A stretch of DNA of 64,000 nucleotides from Rallus limicola (lineage: Eukaryota > Chordata > Aves > Gruiformes > Rallidae). A model generated the notes under the pieces. That model did not search any database, had not been told where the DNA came from, and saw only the letters and a list, made by a program, of their open reading frames with translations. Of the stretch, positions 26,125 to 39,466 are shown piece by piece. Within the stretch, counting starts at the first letter, position 1; the number at the start of each line of letters is the position of its first letter. Position numbers and translations under genes: made by a program. The DNA is taken from NCBI GenBank assembly GCA_022605955.1, contig JAKCOZ010000014.1, positions 12,840,001 to 12,904,000 of the forward strand. Reading direction: 5' to 3'.

Positions 26125-27837
26125 TAATTAATTAGGACCAATCTCTTCTGTCCCCAAAATCTTCTGCCAGCAGCTGGGTCAGAACTGATGACCAGGAACA
26201 AGTGTTGAGTACAGAGATTTCCTGCCAGCATTGTACAAAATGTATGTGCTGTGTTAAATGCCCTAGCTTTGAAAAGAATAGCAAGATAGCATAGGGTGCC
26301 AAAGGAAATTACACATTACAACTTCGCCCTCTGTATTGTCCTGCTGTCCTTGCCATTGCAACACCTGTAGCCAGCAGCAGTACCTGTGGTGGAGTGTTTT
26401 GAAGCACAAAAGTGTGGGCATCTGGTGTTTTTTCCTGCTGATCCTAAAGAAATTGTCCTTATCCTCAGGAGATGAGCACGGGGCATAGTTCATAAGGAGA
26501 GAAACACTGGACAGGGTTTAAATGGAGAACATGTAGAAATTTGATTTCATTGTCAGGTTGTTTGATCTGATTGGAGCTGGCATTTCTGTCAAAGAAGTAT
26601 CTTAAAGGACTGTTAACGGTACCTAGAATCCTCTTGTCAGGTACTTAAAAACCTAGGGAAGAAATACATAAATAACAGCTGGACCAAGAAACACTTTAAC
26701 ATACATAAGAAATCTGGTCCAACAAAACCTTTTATATAAGTCCAAACAGAATCCATGGGAAAACAGCACAATAGTCTGTCAGAATCAAAGGACAATTGCA
26801 ACTGTTGTAAGATAAAATAAAGCAAGATGACAAAGTCCCAGAGCACAACAGACACCATCTGACTCTTGTTCTAGTTGCAAGCTTGGTACTTTGAGACTTG
26901 CAGCCTTTTTCTTCTTTCAAGGAGTTCTCATTTTATGCTGAAAGCTTATTATGGTTGCTGTGAACCAGGTCTTTGTTTATACTTATGTACCTACTTATAG
27001 GGAATAGCTGTACCACATCCTGGGGTTTTGAGCTAATCAGATGGAACAGTTAACTAGACCTTTGTGTCATAATAAAATGTCCCAGAAAATTACTGTTCAC
27101 CAGGAGTCTTGGCAGTGACAGGGCTGCAGGTCTGAGGGGAGCTCCCTGAGGCTGGTGGTAAAGGCAAAGTTTTTGGTAATTGCTCTCTAGAATGCTTGTG
27201 TGAGGAGAAAACCAGAACAGATAAGGAAAACAAAATAGTGAGAATCTGCATCAGAGGAAATGGAAGCAGTGATATTTAGCATGAAACCTTTTGGGAAAGC
27301 AGACTTAGGGATCTCTGAACATGGTGATTGATTCTGGTTTGCTTCTGCTGTGATAACACTCCCTGTGCAGCCTTTGAGAATAAAGAGGAGGGCACCAAAG
27401 AAAGTACTTGACTAGCATCATCTGTTTCTTTTTGACATGAAAACAAGAGAGCTAGTTCCAAAATATTGTCTATGCCCTCAGACAAAAGGTTGATAAAAAG
27501 ACATGTGTAATTATATTGCTCACCTTGGGCTTTGCTATTATCAAAGGGCATATGATTGCCTTTCCCTCTCCCCACCCCCACAAGATCTTTCTGAGATAAA
27601 GACAGAGATTATGTATCACCAGGACTCATAGTAAATAGCCTTCTCATCAGACAGTTGGCATTTATGAAGGAAATGGAAAACCTCAGCAGCAGCAACACTG
27701 ATGAAGAATAAAAAGTCACTGTACAATCATAAAAGGCTTATTGTTTTCAGAGGAGTTAATTTTCATGCAAGTTTCCAATTTAGCCTATTTTTTTAAACCC
27801 TTAATGTTTCCTAGCTCTTCTTGGTAGGTAAGTACTG
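26125..27837. other. Non-coding stretch
   Basis: Only short open frames are present (101 codons or fewer), none with recognisable features. No repeat family is recognised. It reads as ordinary intergenic or intronic sequence. Confidence 0.5.
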
Positions 27838-27955
27838 CATAAACATTATCTAATTCACAGGTTATTAAGTAAGTAGCTATTAACATCTTCATTTTGATGA
27901 CAGAATGGAGGCAGGAGGAATTTCTTAATGTCATGGATTGGGTCATTTGCTTAGC
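27838..27955 (-). repeat. Old MIR/L2-like retroposon fragment
   Basis: On the plus strand an 'attatctaattcacaggttatt' like block is followed by 'agtagctattaacatcttcattttgatgacagaatggaggca'-type sequence. This parallels the antisense MIR/L2 order (attaatcctcacaa, then gtaggtactattatccccattttacagatgaggaaactgagg). Later blocks 'ttcttaatgtcatgg' are consistent but weak. The copy is old and diverged and lies on the minus strand. Confidence 0.6.
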
Positions 27956-28299
27956 AGTGCTCAGCCATGGCCACCTAGGAAGGTGCTGGGTTGTGCCATG
28001 GACTAAACAGCCCAGACTTAGTGTTTCTGAGTAGTAGTGCAGGAGCAGAGAGAATATATCTTTGTTTTCAAAATGGAAGAGAAGAAATGGATTGAACCTG
28101 GGTACCACTCTCCACCTTGTTCTCCAAAACACTTGTTACTGCCCAGACTACTGAGATAACACTAGTGATAATATAGGCCAGCTAACAAGTCTACTCCCAG
28201 GAGGAAGCAGAGGAGGCACTGTCCTTTTCCTGGCTAATAGGGCTTTTCAGAGGCTCTTTTTGATTGGTAGTTGTTGGGTACATTGTCTTGGTCCTAAGC

Positions 28300-28400
28300 T
28301 CTCTTTATTCATAAGGAAGCCCCTAAGTAAACTGACCTAATTCATAAAGCAAGCTGGTGGAAGTAGGGCTGCAATAGGGCAGATGTGTGACATCTGGGGC
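28300..28400 (-). repeat. Possible L2/MIR-like fragment
   Basis: The stretch 'aagcaagctggtggaagtagggctg' resembles the antisense L2/MIR block 'agcaagttggtggcagagctggg'. Weaker similarity follows on both sides. It lies within 400 bp of the preceding MIR-like piece but is not clearly the same insertion. Only one block is convincing. Confidence 0.35.
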
Positions 28401-31400
28401 CTCTTAGGTTAAATGTTCAGTGATAACTCATTAAAAGAGTGTTCTTACAAAAATATGTGCCTATATTTCTGGGGGATAGTGTAACAAGACCAGGCACCTC
28501 CACAGAAAATATTAAATGCTCCCAGGGAGTGAAGATGGAGATGCTTGATCAGCCAAAGACAAACAGCACAACAGGTGTATATCTTAATGGGCATCTAAAT
28601 CAGGGCTTCATGTTAAATACACCCCTTCTCTAAACCTCTCCTTTCATTACTGAGTCTATACCAGGGCAGTTGTCTGATGAAAAGAGATAGCAATAGCATG
28701 CAGGGATTACCTGGGAAGCATAGGCTCTCCATGTCCTGGGGGCTTCCACCCAACAGCTCCCCCTTTTTTTAATCAATCTGTGAATCTTTCCCACCAGGTT
28801 TAAGGTTAGGCTGAAATGGAGTTTCTTGACATTTCTGTGCAGCAAGGTGGGGTCAAGCAATGAGGAATGTCCTACAATGGTGCAGGGCCAGGTGGGGGGC
28901 AGGCCAGAGAACAGCAAGGAGATTCTCATTATAATGGTAATTTTCTTGACCTACTTTATTCAACCGTGGCACTTTGCAAGCAGGGACCCTAGCAACAGCA
29001 CTGCAGTCCTGAGGCATCATGATGGAGACGTGGTGTTTGGCTGTTTTCAGCTGCTGTTCCTCATCCTGAGCAAGGCAATTTGCCAGTAGCTTAACAAGGA
29101 CGTTGCTGAAGAGCCTGCCTCTCTCATCCATGCTCTGCTGCTCATTCATGAATTATGTGCACAAACCTGGAGGAGAGCAACCGGGTTACTTTATAGTGTT
29201 ACAGTAACCATGTTTTGGATGACAAATCAAACAAAACTGTGCCACATGATAAAATTACTGAAGAAAAGAATGCTGTAGGGTACTTGTGCTGATGCGAGTG
29301 TTGGTCTGTTTCTGAGCTCATGATCCTGCGGTTAGATACAGATAATGAGTCAGAGCTGAATGCTTCCCATAGACTTGCATTTTCCATAGCTCCATGACAT
29401 GCTGCTGGGGTGGTTTTAACAAGGTAAGCACACACCCCGATGAATAGACAATCTGATCTGAGGGGAATAGGGAGGGCCCTCAGAGCATTTCATGTTATTT
29501 AAGAGTCTATTTTAGTAATGGTGTTGGCCTTGCAAAAAAATCCCATAAATAGCACTTGGATTTCTTTCATTCAGATGTTTGCTTCCTAGTTTCATTTTAT
29601 CTTTCCAGGAACTCCTTTTACCTTTAGTTAAAAACCTTTTACCTTTTGCCTTTAGGTTCCTGCTGCCCAACACGTTATTCACGTAACTGCTTGTGATGTC
29701 TATATTAAGTTGGTCATATAAAATGAGTTAGAGGTCTCAGTCCAGCCTGTAATAGACAAATGTTGAATTAGGAGACAGACACCATCAATGCCATCAGTGT
29801 TTGACAATACCTCAAAACCCTGGTAATTTAGCTGCAGGAAAAACCTGTCATCCTCACCTGCTCTCTCTCACTACCTTTCCCTCCTCCTCTAGCCAGAGAC
29901 CCAGATCAAGGTTTGTACCTCTCATCCATGCTGCAGTCTTTAGTGGGTCTCTGCAAGCAGCAGGAGAAGCATCTCAGGCCTTGAAGATTGCTAACTTTTC
30001 AGTGAACAACTAGTCTCAGACCTTCCCTCCTTTAATAAACCCAAACAATGTTAAATTTTCCTGTTAAACCATTACTCTGAAGTCATTAATCCAACAGCCT
30101 TTTGATACCAGAAATGCTTTGTGTATTTCAGTTCTCCTAGCAGTAACAGTTACCAGGTCCAGAGGCAGTCTCAGAAAGAAGAGACTGTTCCTCCTGAGGT
30201 ATGGATTCATCTTATTACAGCAGCCCAGCAGCCTGAAGTACATATTGCTGCTGCTGTAACTAAACATGTTGTGGGTGGAAAGCAAAACCAGCAGAATTAT
30301 CTTCTGTGCACTTTATTTTCTAAAATGTCTATCTCACAGCACCCAAACAACCTGAATCACAAAATATCCGTGTTTTGTGTTCCTACGTAACATATCTGCC
30401 CATAACTTGGACTTGAAGTGGTGAGCTGAGGCTTTGCAACAAAAGGTACAAATGCAAGTGTTAGAACTCCCTTTTCCAGAAACACAGAGCTAAATTTCTT
30501 TTTTTTTTTTTTTTGTTTAATGGTTCAGGTGGGGTTTTTTTGAGCAGCTTTTAATCATTTATTTTCGTGGATCTAAGTCAGATACCAGGGGCACTGGGCT
30601 CAACGCCTTCTGTGCTGTTTCAGACCCAGGGTTACTGTGTACACAGCTGGAACACAGCGCAGCGGCCTATTGTGAACTGTCAGCTCTTTGTAGGACACTT
30701 GCTTCCCCGGGTTAGCATCCAGCTTGATTTTCTAATCCTCAGAGCAGAAGGAAGGGAAAGAAGCATTGCCTGAGGCGTGCAAGCAGAAGCAGCTGTATGT
30801 GAGGACAGAGAGGTGGATGTGGCAGCCAAGGGGTGGTCACAGGGAGGCCGGTGCTACAGTCACCTCTGACCTGCGGCTGAAGGCCTGCATGCACACACAG
30901 CCTGGTACAGTGTCAATGCTAGTTACAAACTCAAGGCCAGACTGCAGACTGAGGGGGTTGCATCATCCTGTTGTTTTTACCTGTATACACTGAACTGCCT
31001 TTGGAGGCTGTTTTAGAAACAGGTGGTATTTGATCCTCAGTGTGATCTAGCAAAGTCACACATCAAGACTCTGGCTACAGGGACATCATGAAGGAATGCA
31101 ACATCATGAAGGGGAGTCAGGATTTTATCCATTGGTCCCAGGATATCGCACTCCTTGCTTGTGACAGCCCTCTGGCCTCTGTTCCAGGATGCTGTGGGTG
31201 TGCTTGTGGCAGAAGGTGCTTGACCATGTAGCTAGGTGCACTGTACCATCCTGGTCTCACCACACAGTTATTGAGCTCTCAGTACATCAGAGACAATCCT
31301 CAGAACCACTGAAATTAGTCCTAACAGAAGCTAGGCTAAAATTGAAACACTAGTTTCATTTACAGCAGCAAAAGGTAAAATTTCAGTCAAACTGTAGACA

Positions 31401-33139
31401 GCTTTGTTCTAGCCTGCTGGAAATTGGCTGACAATTATTCCCATGAGATTTTTGTCTTGCAAGTAACCCCAGAAATGCCACATTTCAGCAAGATGGTTGC
31501 CACCAGCAGTAAGTCTGTAGTGCCAACTGCAATTAAAACCTTGAAAAATAGCACGAAGTATCTCAGAGTTTATGAATAACGATGAGTACGTTATTGCTCA
31601 TAGACCCTTGAGCTCAGCACAAACCTCAGGTAATTTTTCATTATCCTGCAATCCTCTGCACCTTAAAATCAATCACAGTTCTGTCATGGACTTCTAAAAA
31701 GGCAGGGTAAGATATCTTAGGACATGCAAAAACCCACCTGCTCTGAATACACAACAAGGACAGCACAGCTCACTAGTGCAAAGCAATACAACCTATGTCA
31801 GTTCAGCTAAAATACACCCACTGTTGCATGATTTATAACAAAGCATTCTCAGTGGTACAGTTGGAAGAAATTAATTCTGAAAGGTAAGAAAAATATTCAA
31901 AGAAGCTGTTTTTCCTGTTAAAAGTATATAAATAATCCCTCTCTTCTTATTTAAAAGAAGACAGCTGGGAAGGGCATCTGAAGTTTCTGTTATGTCACAA
32001 GCAAATTCAGCCATGGCCTTGCACATCTTCAGGCCCTACAAAGCAGGCAGAGAGAAGTGGTAGTAGCACATGACCAGATCCTTTTTACCAACTGGTAGCT
32101 GAGGCCTATCTCACTGAACAGGTCAAGATCCCTGTCTATATAAAACGAATAGGAGTTACTTATGTGCATATAGAGGGCCAACTAATATAAATATTCTTCC
32201 CAGTATGTTTTGAACAGTTTTATTCTGTAAATACCAATACTCAGAGAAATGGGAAATTCATAACCCAGTGTAAGGAAGATCCTCACCTCGTGTTATCAGG
32301 CCTTGTGAAGGGATGTCTTCCCAACATATTTCACTTCAGACAATGCTATTTTTCCTTGTTCTCTCCATCGTTCTGTCCATCTCATTGTGAGCACAGCTCA
32401 TTCAACAGTTTTACCTGTGGTTGGTTTTTGCTGTGAAAGCACATGCAAAACTAAAAGTTATCTAGGGTCCACTAGTTTGAATGCAGACCTGGTGTTGTTT
32501 AGATGACCCTGAGGGGTGGTCTGAAGAAATGCAAAGTTAGACATGATTTTCACTCCTCCTCTGCTGGCAGAAATGCTGCATGATCTTGATGATTCAAATA
32601 TCTGGATCAGGCAAGTGTGAGAGGCAAATGCAGAATAACAACTCCATATACAAGACCTTGTCTACAGAGAGATACAGTCTCTGGTAAGTCTTTGGGGAAG
32701 TATGAATATTTCCAATAAACAGATGGGACATGGTCTTTGAGGGTAGGCAGAAGAGGTAGGAAAGTACTACCAACCAGAATCATGTACAGTTAGTGGCTGT
32801 AAAAGTGGTGTTTGCTATGTGTATTCTTAGGAGCAGTGCTGAGAATACAGCTCATCTATTAACACATCTGACAAGCCACAGTGCTTAACCCATCTTGCTC
32901 AGGAGAATAGGTCACTCTGTTTACTGAGATATTTTGCAGCCCATCTTTCTACTGCTACTGAGGAAATGGTCTCATGTCAGACAGGTACATCAGCTTTTTA
33001 TAAGATGCAGTTCCCTGTGAATATGCTGAGTGCTGTCTGACACGAGCCATGGATGTGCCATTCATTCATGGGCCAGTGTTGGATGGTACCTGCTCATGCA
33101 CAGTTATCTAGTAACTCCTGATGGGTAGAAAGGAGAGTC
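28401..33139. other. Non-coding stretch
   Basis: No coding region or known repeat family is recognised. There is a T-run at 30499-30514. Open frames are 100 codons or fewer, overlap one another and show no domains. A minor direct repeat (catcatgaagg twice, near 31085-31110) is present. Confidence 0.5.
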
Positions 33140-33155
33140 TTTTTTTTTTCTTTTT
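33140..33155 (-). repeat. A-rich tract 3' of the minus-strand open frame
   Basis: On the minus strand this reads as five A, one G and then ten A, starting about 44 nt beyond the stop codon of the open frame at 33199. It could be the remains of a poly(A) tail of a retrocopy or an ordinary simple-sequence tract. No AATAAA lies between the stop and the tract. Confidence 0.5.
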
Positions 33156-33198
33156 CAGAAGCTTATTCATAAGAAAGAGATATAAACAAGTAAAAAAT

Positions 33199-33581
33199 CT
33201 ATCCTTTAGATAGTCCATCGCCATATAAAGAATTGAGAGCCTTGTAGAGGAGTTCTGAAGTTCTCATCCAGTTGATATTATACATGAGCTTTCCTGGAAA
33301 AGATATTACTGCAGGATATTTGTGTTTATCTGGGTGAGAAATGAAAACAGCATCTGAGCTGTCTGGAAAACTGTAGTTGCGATTACCAGCAGAAGGAAGG
33401 GGGAAATAGCTGAACCGAATAGTGATGTGATCTGAAGGCAATGGGTGGAAAGTTGCTGTGTCATGACAACAGTAACGGAAGTATTTTAAGAGGGTGATCA
33501 CTGCTAATTGCTTTGAGCCCTTTGCTTGCCTCTCGTGTCCCTCATCACTGCTTCAAGACCTTTCCTATTTTGGATTGTGTT
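33199..33581 (-). pseudogene. Unidentified coding-like segment, possibly a broken terminal exon or retrocopy
   Basis: On the minus strand a frame is open from 33552 to a TAG at 33199 (117 codons). Its composition looks protein-like, with alternating hydrophobic segments, for example residues LLKYFRYC near the first third and YPAVISFPGKLMYNINW near the last third. I do not recognise the family. A good splice acceptor (ctctctccacag, AG at 33582-33583) lies just upstream, but the frame open from the acceptor (25 codons) ends at TAG 33504-33506. The long frame is therefore entered only by a frame shift or another acceptor. An A-rich tract follows the stop. Readings considered are a decayed terminal exon, a processed retrocopy with a poly(A) remnant, or chance. 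The GTG at 33499-33501 has no support as a start. Confidence 0.3.
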
Positions 33582-36500
33582 CTGTGGAGAGAGATTTGTG
33601 TCTTCATGTTATTTGGAAAGCACCATGCCTGGGACTCAGCAGCCAATAAGTAAATAATTCACGTGTCTTGGGACCCTGTAACAGTAGCTGTATGGAAAAT
33701 GGCAAGACTGCCTGGCTTGCACTGCTATGTGTGTGCACTGGGGAAGCTTCTGTACACAACACGTTTCCTGGCTAATGTGGCCATCAGTGACTCTGCAGAT
33801 TGTGCAGACTGAACTGTATAAAACCAGAAGTGAACTGCTGGGAAACAAGCAAGCATTTGGCACAAATCAGATCTGAGAGGACCTTGTTCCCCCTGCAGCC
33901 ACCAGAGGCTCCCTTCCCACCCCCAAGCTGGTGTCTTGTGCTTCTTTGTCTTTGTTTTCAGCACTTATGGCAACAGCATATCCTCCTGATGCCAGGCCTT
34001 CAAGTATCACTGTTCTTCAGGATCAGCCACCCTCCTCCATGACAACATGCTGTTTCTTCCTCCCCTTCATCTTGTCTGGACAGTGGTCTCCCAGTCTCCT
34101 CTCAGGGTCTCCCTTTTTCACCCTATTTCTTCTTCCTTGCATCCATGAAACTTCAGCCCACCACCCACCCAACCTGAGGAAGATAATTAAGATGAATGTA
34201 AGATCTCATCAGCTATGCCAAAAATCTCCCCACATAGTTTGCCTAACACAATGGGCTGTGCCTCCAGCCTCTTGCTGTGAAAGTCACAATTTCTTTACTT
34301 TCAGCAACATGAGGATGCTAAAGCTAAATGCATAAACCAGGTCGCTTTGTTACTGTCACCTTGAAAATTCCTAGGTGTGGGAAGGCAGTGATTCCAGTTC
34401 CAACTCAGCACCTGGGGCAGGCAGGAGATAGCTCTGTTGTACTGGGCTGTAAGATGACTTCTCCCTTAGGTAAAATCTTGCCTTCAAACTGGAAAGGTTA
34501 TCCTTTTTTAATGTTGAATTTGAAATAAATTCTTGGTAATTTGAGAAACAAAATGACACAGTCACAAAATGGTATGCTTCATTAGTTTGGCATGTATATT
34601 CAAAAGTTTCCTTTTATAGAGGTCTGGAAGGTTAGGAATGGAGTCCTGCAAAGGAAAGGCTAAGTGTGTCATTGCTTAGTGTGCTTAAAACAAGGCAGTA
34701 CCAAATGCTGGGAAGGACAGGTGAAAAGTAGAGGGAAGTAGGCTGTCTAATCTGTTGGCTCTTTTGCACCTCCTGCTTCTTGAAATTCGTAAGGGAAGTT
34801 CTTGGTTCACATGTGCTTTTCTTGGGATATATTATGCTTCTAACACATTGCCTATAATTGTTGTAATCCTGAAGGTCTTAATCCAAATTAGTTACTTTGG
34901 AGAAGACTTCTGATTTCTGGTACAAAAGGCACAGTGCTGTTGACACATTTGTAGTTATGATCGGGACACATGAGAGTTTAGGGTCTGCTACCCAACTACA
35001 GTCTGCTGGCATTTAGTATCAACACCACAGCTATAGTATACTTTCCCAGAGCCCAGCTTTGCTAGATTCCCAGCCAAAGAAACTCAGGCTACCTCTGGCC
35101 CTTTAATCCTTGTATTCTGCTTTTCTCACATTCTCCATGGATGACCTTCACCTGAGAGATCTGCAGACAAAAACAATGGTCTTCCAGCCACCTTGGATAT
35201 TCAGCATATTTTGGTGTATTAATGCCTGTGCATACAAAAGTCTTGCTGAAGTTTTAGAAAAGCTTCCTGTTGAACTGTTCCTTTATCTGAATTTATGCAA
35301 CGAAAGCAGAGTCTGACCTATGGCCCAATCTTTAAATAGAAACTTGCCTGTAGTGTATGGTTTTGGTTTATGATGTGCAAGAAAAAATATTTTCTAGTAA
35401 TTCCCACACAGTGAAGACTTTGCAGGATGAGACTAAAATTAATTACCATAAATAATGCAGCCACTGTACACAGCGGTTTTACAAAAACAAGAAATCATCA
35501 TCAGATTAAGACACCGAGCTCATCTGGAGTTACTGCAATCAGAGAATTCAATTCAACAGAGACATTTCTCATGCAGCACAACCATACGCTTTCTGAAAAT
35601 ATAAATCACAACAAATGAACTGGGAAAGGCACACCACTGACACACACACAATTACAGAAGAAAAGAAATCTCTCTTGGTTTTATTTATTTGATTAAAAAA
35701 ATCCTGATAGGCAAAGATTTGTTTATCTCATTGCACAGAGACGCAGCAAGATTCAGGTCAGGTTTTTATGCTCAGGACTGTTTCACATGTGTGGTCATGG
35801 CATACTGGCATTTCTTGTAAATACTTATTAGGGACCTACTGTTGTACTTGGATAGGATTGACACACAACAAACTCAGCAGTGATTGACTTGGAAGGTAAA
35901 TACCTTGTGGGGCAACGTCAAAAAAAGTCTGTTCTCATCAGCTGCTGACTCGGAGGCTTGGAGGGGGATATTGTAGCTTCTCAGAAGTCTTGCAGTGCAA
36001 GTTTTAAAGCTTTGCCTGGTTCAAGTGACAGTGGTTAGTAGTTCAAAACATGGCTCAAGGCAGCAATTTCATTTCTCTGGATTTCAGCAGGAGAAAAATG
36101 TAATAGTTCACATAGTTGTACTCAGCTTGCAATGAAAAAGTAGCTCATGTGCTATAAATATATTTCAAATGCCAAGACAAATCAGATGTGTTCTTAGGAA
36201 CAGTCTTGTAAAGGTAGGTAATCTATTCTCTGTTAGCTATATATTATACCCTTTTGACCTCATAAATCATAAGATATGCTTAGATAGTAGTTTAAAATGT
36301 GAGCATACACAGAGCTTACATTTCAGATATTTACAGATTGACTCATCTAATTTTTCTTTTTAATTTACATGTTCATTTCTTTTATCTGTTAATATTAAAT
36401 TACAACTTGCTCTTTCTTCTTTCCTAATCTAAGAACCAGATTTTAAATTAATTCCAGACAGAACACCAACAGTAAAAATTCTGAAGACCATTAGGCACCT

Positions 36501-36691
36501 AACATTCCATGGAAGTGTCCAATAGGATTTCCAAAACACTGCGTCTGTTTGATGTCTAATACTCATACTTCTCAAAGGAAATTAGCCCCAGATTCTGTGT
36601 AGGCTTTTTTTTGCAAATCCTCTTTGATGCCCTATCTGTATCTAAACTATGTTTGCAAAACTGGATTCAAACTCTTAAATACCTTCTTAAG
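33582..36691. other. Non-coding stretch
   Basis: The longest frames (134 codons plus, 33931-34335) are Ser/Pro/Leu-rich with no domain. They overlap other open frames in a pyrimidine-rich patch and are not called. No repeat family is recognised. Confidence 0.5.
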
Positions 36692-36825
36692 TATTCAAGG
36701 CCAGGTTGGATAGGATTTTGGGCAGCCTGGTGTAGTGGAGGATGTCCCTGACCATGGCAGGAGGGTTGGAACTAGATGATCTTTGGAGGTCTTTTTGAGA
36801 CCAAACCATTCTGTGATTCTGTGAT
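36692..36825 (+). mobile_element. CR1: CR1 LINE 3' end fragment
   Basis: The sequence runs 'tattcaaggccaggttgga', then 'ggcagcctggtgtagtgga', 'ccctgaccatggcaggagg', 'gttggaactagatgatcttt' and ends 'accattctgtgattctgtga'. This is the standard order of the avian CR1 3' untranslated region with its 8-bp terminal repeat. It is truncated at the 5' end, as most CR1 copies are, and moderately diverged. No reverse transcriptase coding remains. Confidence 0.93.
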
Positions 36826-38070
36826 CTCAGAACTTAGCGAAAATATTAAGGAGAGTTTTGCCTAAGCAAGCATTTCAGTATTCAGCCTTTATTCAGCCTA
36901 TTAATCAGCTGCAAACCAGGAAAGGTTAGACTGTAGATAATCCTTCCAAAAATTAGTATCTAAAAATACTCTGTGAGTGCTTAGACCCATATACTCTAAT
37001 ACAAGGCAAGGATATACTTCTATTCATCTTACCTGCATCTCCGTTGTTTTTTCTTTAAATAATGGACAAAAGAACAACTTTAGTAATAGTCATCTGAGGA
37101 TCTAGTGTCAGAATTTGTTTAATTGGCTGAATTTCCTGGCAAGGTCTAAATATAAACATATTTAAAAGAGAAATCTTTTTATATTACATTTTGTTTCTGA
37201 TAATTGAGTCTAAGTTTAATGTAGAAATCTCATACTGCTATCTAATTTGAAAGAAAGTGCTTTGGAAAGATGTTTACTTTTAAAGTTTTCTTCTTTGCTC
37301 TAAGAAGCACTTGAAAACCAACACAGCTCAAATGCAAAGCAATACAAATGTAATCTCAGCTTTCTAAATGAGGAAGGAGATCAGAGTTCTTCCTGTTTAT
37401 CTTGCTTCCCCCACAGCATCTACTTTTCTAGTTGATATCAGAAAGAAAAGCAAAACAAAAATCAATTCTAGAAGTAAATGAAGAAAGGGAAAGGAATACT
37501 GCAGTATCTTAAGGCAATAACAACCCCAAACCTCCTCGCCTTTCCAAATGCTGCATTTTTAATACTACATAGATTTCAACATAGATTAAAAAAAGGAAAG
37601 TACCACATGTACCCATGCACACACACATATGCCTTTGTGGACCTGTTGCTGATTTCTATAGAAACAAATAAAGGTCAGAATTATCCTTTGATATATAAAT
37701 TATGGAAGAAGTGCCAGACAGCCTGTATATAATGTTTACATGTTCAGTGATAGAGATATATAAAATTAGCCATCTTTTCTTCCCCTCAAAAGCTCACATA
37801 CTTCCTTTCTGTGATAGTCTAGGCTCTTTCAAGTTTGCTAATAAATACCAGGAGCTCGTGAACAGAAATAAACAGTTAATGAGCTGGTCTAATTATGGTT
37901 GTGGTGGTGATAACCTCCAAGTAAAACTTATTAATAACCCCATTTTACCAACCCCTAAAAGATCAGAAACAAAAATGAAGAAGGTAGGACCCTGCCTGTG
38001 CTGAGTCATGTTTTCTTGGTCATAGTGGCAACAGATAGTTACAATACTTCACGAGTTATTTTTATGTACA
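36826..38070. other. Non-coding stretch
   Basis: AT-rich, with no coding or repeat call. A short 'taataaccccattttaccaa' piece near 37932 faintly resembles an L2/MIR block but is too short to annotate. Confidence 0.5.
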
Positions 38071-38151
38071 TTCTAAGTAGTAATCTTACTTCGAATTAAT
38101 GAGAACGCTGTGATTGCTTAGCTGATTCTGCAGCTTGTGCTTGTGCAAGTT
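38071..38151 (+). repeat. Copy A of an 81-bp dispersed element
   Basis: It aligns without gaps to 57309-57389 in the same orientation, with about 13 mismatches in 81 bp by hand count (about 84% identity). The central 20 bases TGTGATTGCTTAGCTGATTC (38109-38128) are identical in both copies. Similarity fades quickly upstream and is weak downstream. It matches no repeat I can name. It may be an ancient repeat or a duplicated conserved non-coding element. Confidence 0.8.
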
Positions 38152-39189
38152 TTCTATGGGATAGTTTTCACTCCCATGGTGGGTACACATCTTTTTTGCT
38201 TTGATTTTTTCCTTTCCCCTTCAGGCTCCCATAAGACCTACCATCCAATATTTAAATATAAAAATCTTGTTTGTTTCAGCCAGTATTAAAATTTAATTTT
38301 TGATCATGTTTGCTAATAGACTAGACCTTCCTGCATGTGCCACAACAGAGACAATCTTCTTTCTTCTTTGTGAGATGAGCAACATTAATTCTGATCATTT
38401 TCTGAATTAGAAGAGCTTTCCACAGGAGCATTATTTTTAAAGTGCTGTTACTGGAATTACTCAGGAGAGCTTAGAGGTTTAAATTAGTGATGTTTAAATT
38501 AATTAAAGAGAACGGCCTGTGAATTTTCCCATCTGAGTTAAGATTCAAGATCTTATTTTGAAGGGCTTTTTTTGTGTGTGTATATGTTTCCAGCAACAGC
38601 AAATTTGACAAAAATCTGATTTAAATGTTGTCTGCTGCATAGGAGATTACATTACCATTTCAATTAAAAATTACATGTGGACAATTGCTCATTTATCCTG
38701 AGGTTCTATATATCTTAGTCTTGGGTAACTCAACATAAACCAGCTGCAGTCAGTGATACTACAGAAACTTACATGGGCAAGATCCTTGCCCAGATATACT
38801 TTTTTAGTGAGGAATGTGCATGGCGAGTTTGGACACCAGCTTTCTTTTCTGAGTGCTGCCCTCGTGGTGCTGTGCCTCTGTGGAACAGAGCAGTAGGAGA
38901 TAGACTTCATGGAGCAAACGCATGAGTGATGAGTCATTTGTAAGTACATGAGCTAATTTGGCTTCCACTGATTTCAGCTGGATGGGCTAAATGCAAGAAT
39001 GCCAAGTAGTGCATCTATTTTGAAACACTAATTCATTTATCTAAAGTTGTCTGCTGTGTCTGGGTACAACGGAGATGGGTGTTATTTTGGTCTTTAGCTG
39101 GTGCAGGACTTCCAGCTTGGTCATAGGCAAAGGCTTAGAGTCCACATTACAGTGTTGTCGCTGGGCAACACATTGCCAACCACCTCTTA
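38152..39189. other. Non-coding stretch
   Basis: No gene or repeat is recognised. Short open frames only, with a small GT/TA run near 38572-38585. Confidence 0.5.
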
Positions 39190-39466
39190 GACAAGGGGGA
39201 ATGGATTAAAGCTAAAGGAGGGAAGATTTAAATTAGATATTAAGGGGAAGTTTCTTACAGAGAGAGTGGTGAGGTGCTGGAACAGGCTGCTCAGAGAGGT
39301 GGTGGATGCCCTGTCCCTGGAGGTGTTCAAGGCCAGGTTGGGTGGGGCCCTGGGCAACCTTGTGTAAATCCAGGCCTGGAGGTTGGTGGCCCTGCCTGTG
39401 GCAGGGGGGTTGGAACTCTGTGATCCTTGGGGTCCCTTCCAACCCAGACCGTTCTATGATTCTATG
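39190..39466 (+). mobile_element. CR1: CR1 LINE 3' end fragment with 8-bp tail repeats
   Basis: The order of blocks is diagnostic: 'ggggaagtttcttacagaga', 'gtgctggaacaggctgctca', 'tccctggaggtgttcaaggc', 'tgtggcaggggggttggaac', 'ggtcccttccaaccca', and a terminal 'ttctatgattctatg'. This is a 5'-truncated avian CR1, better preserved than the copy at 36692. A short insertion-like segment near 39362-39390 departs from the usual sequence and may reflect the subfamily. Non-coding. Confidence 0.97.
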
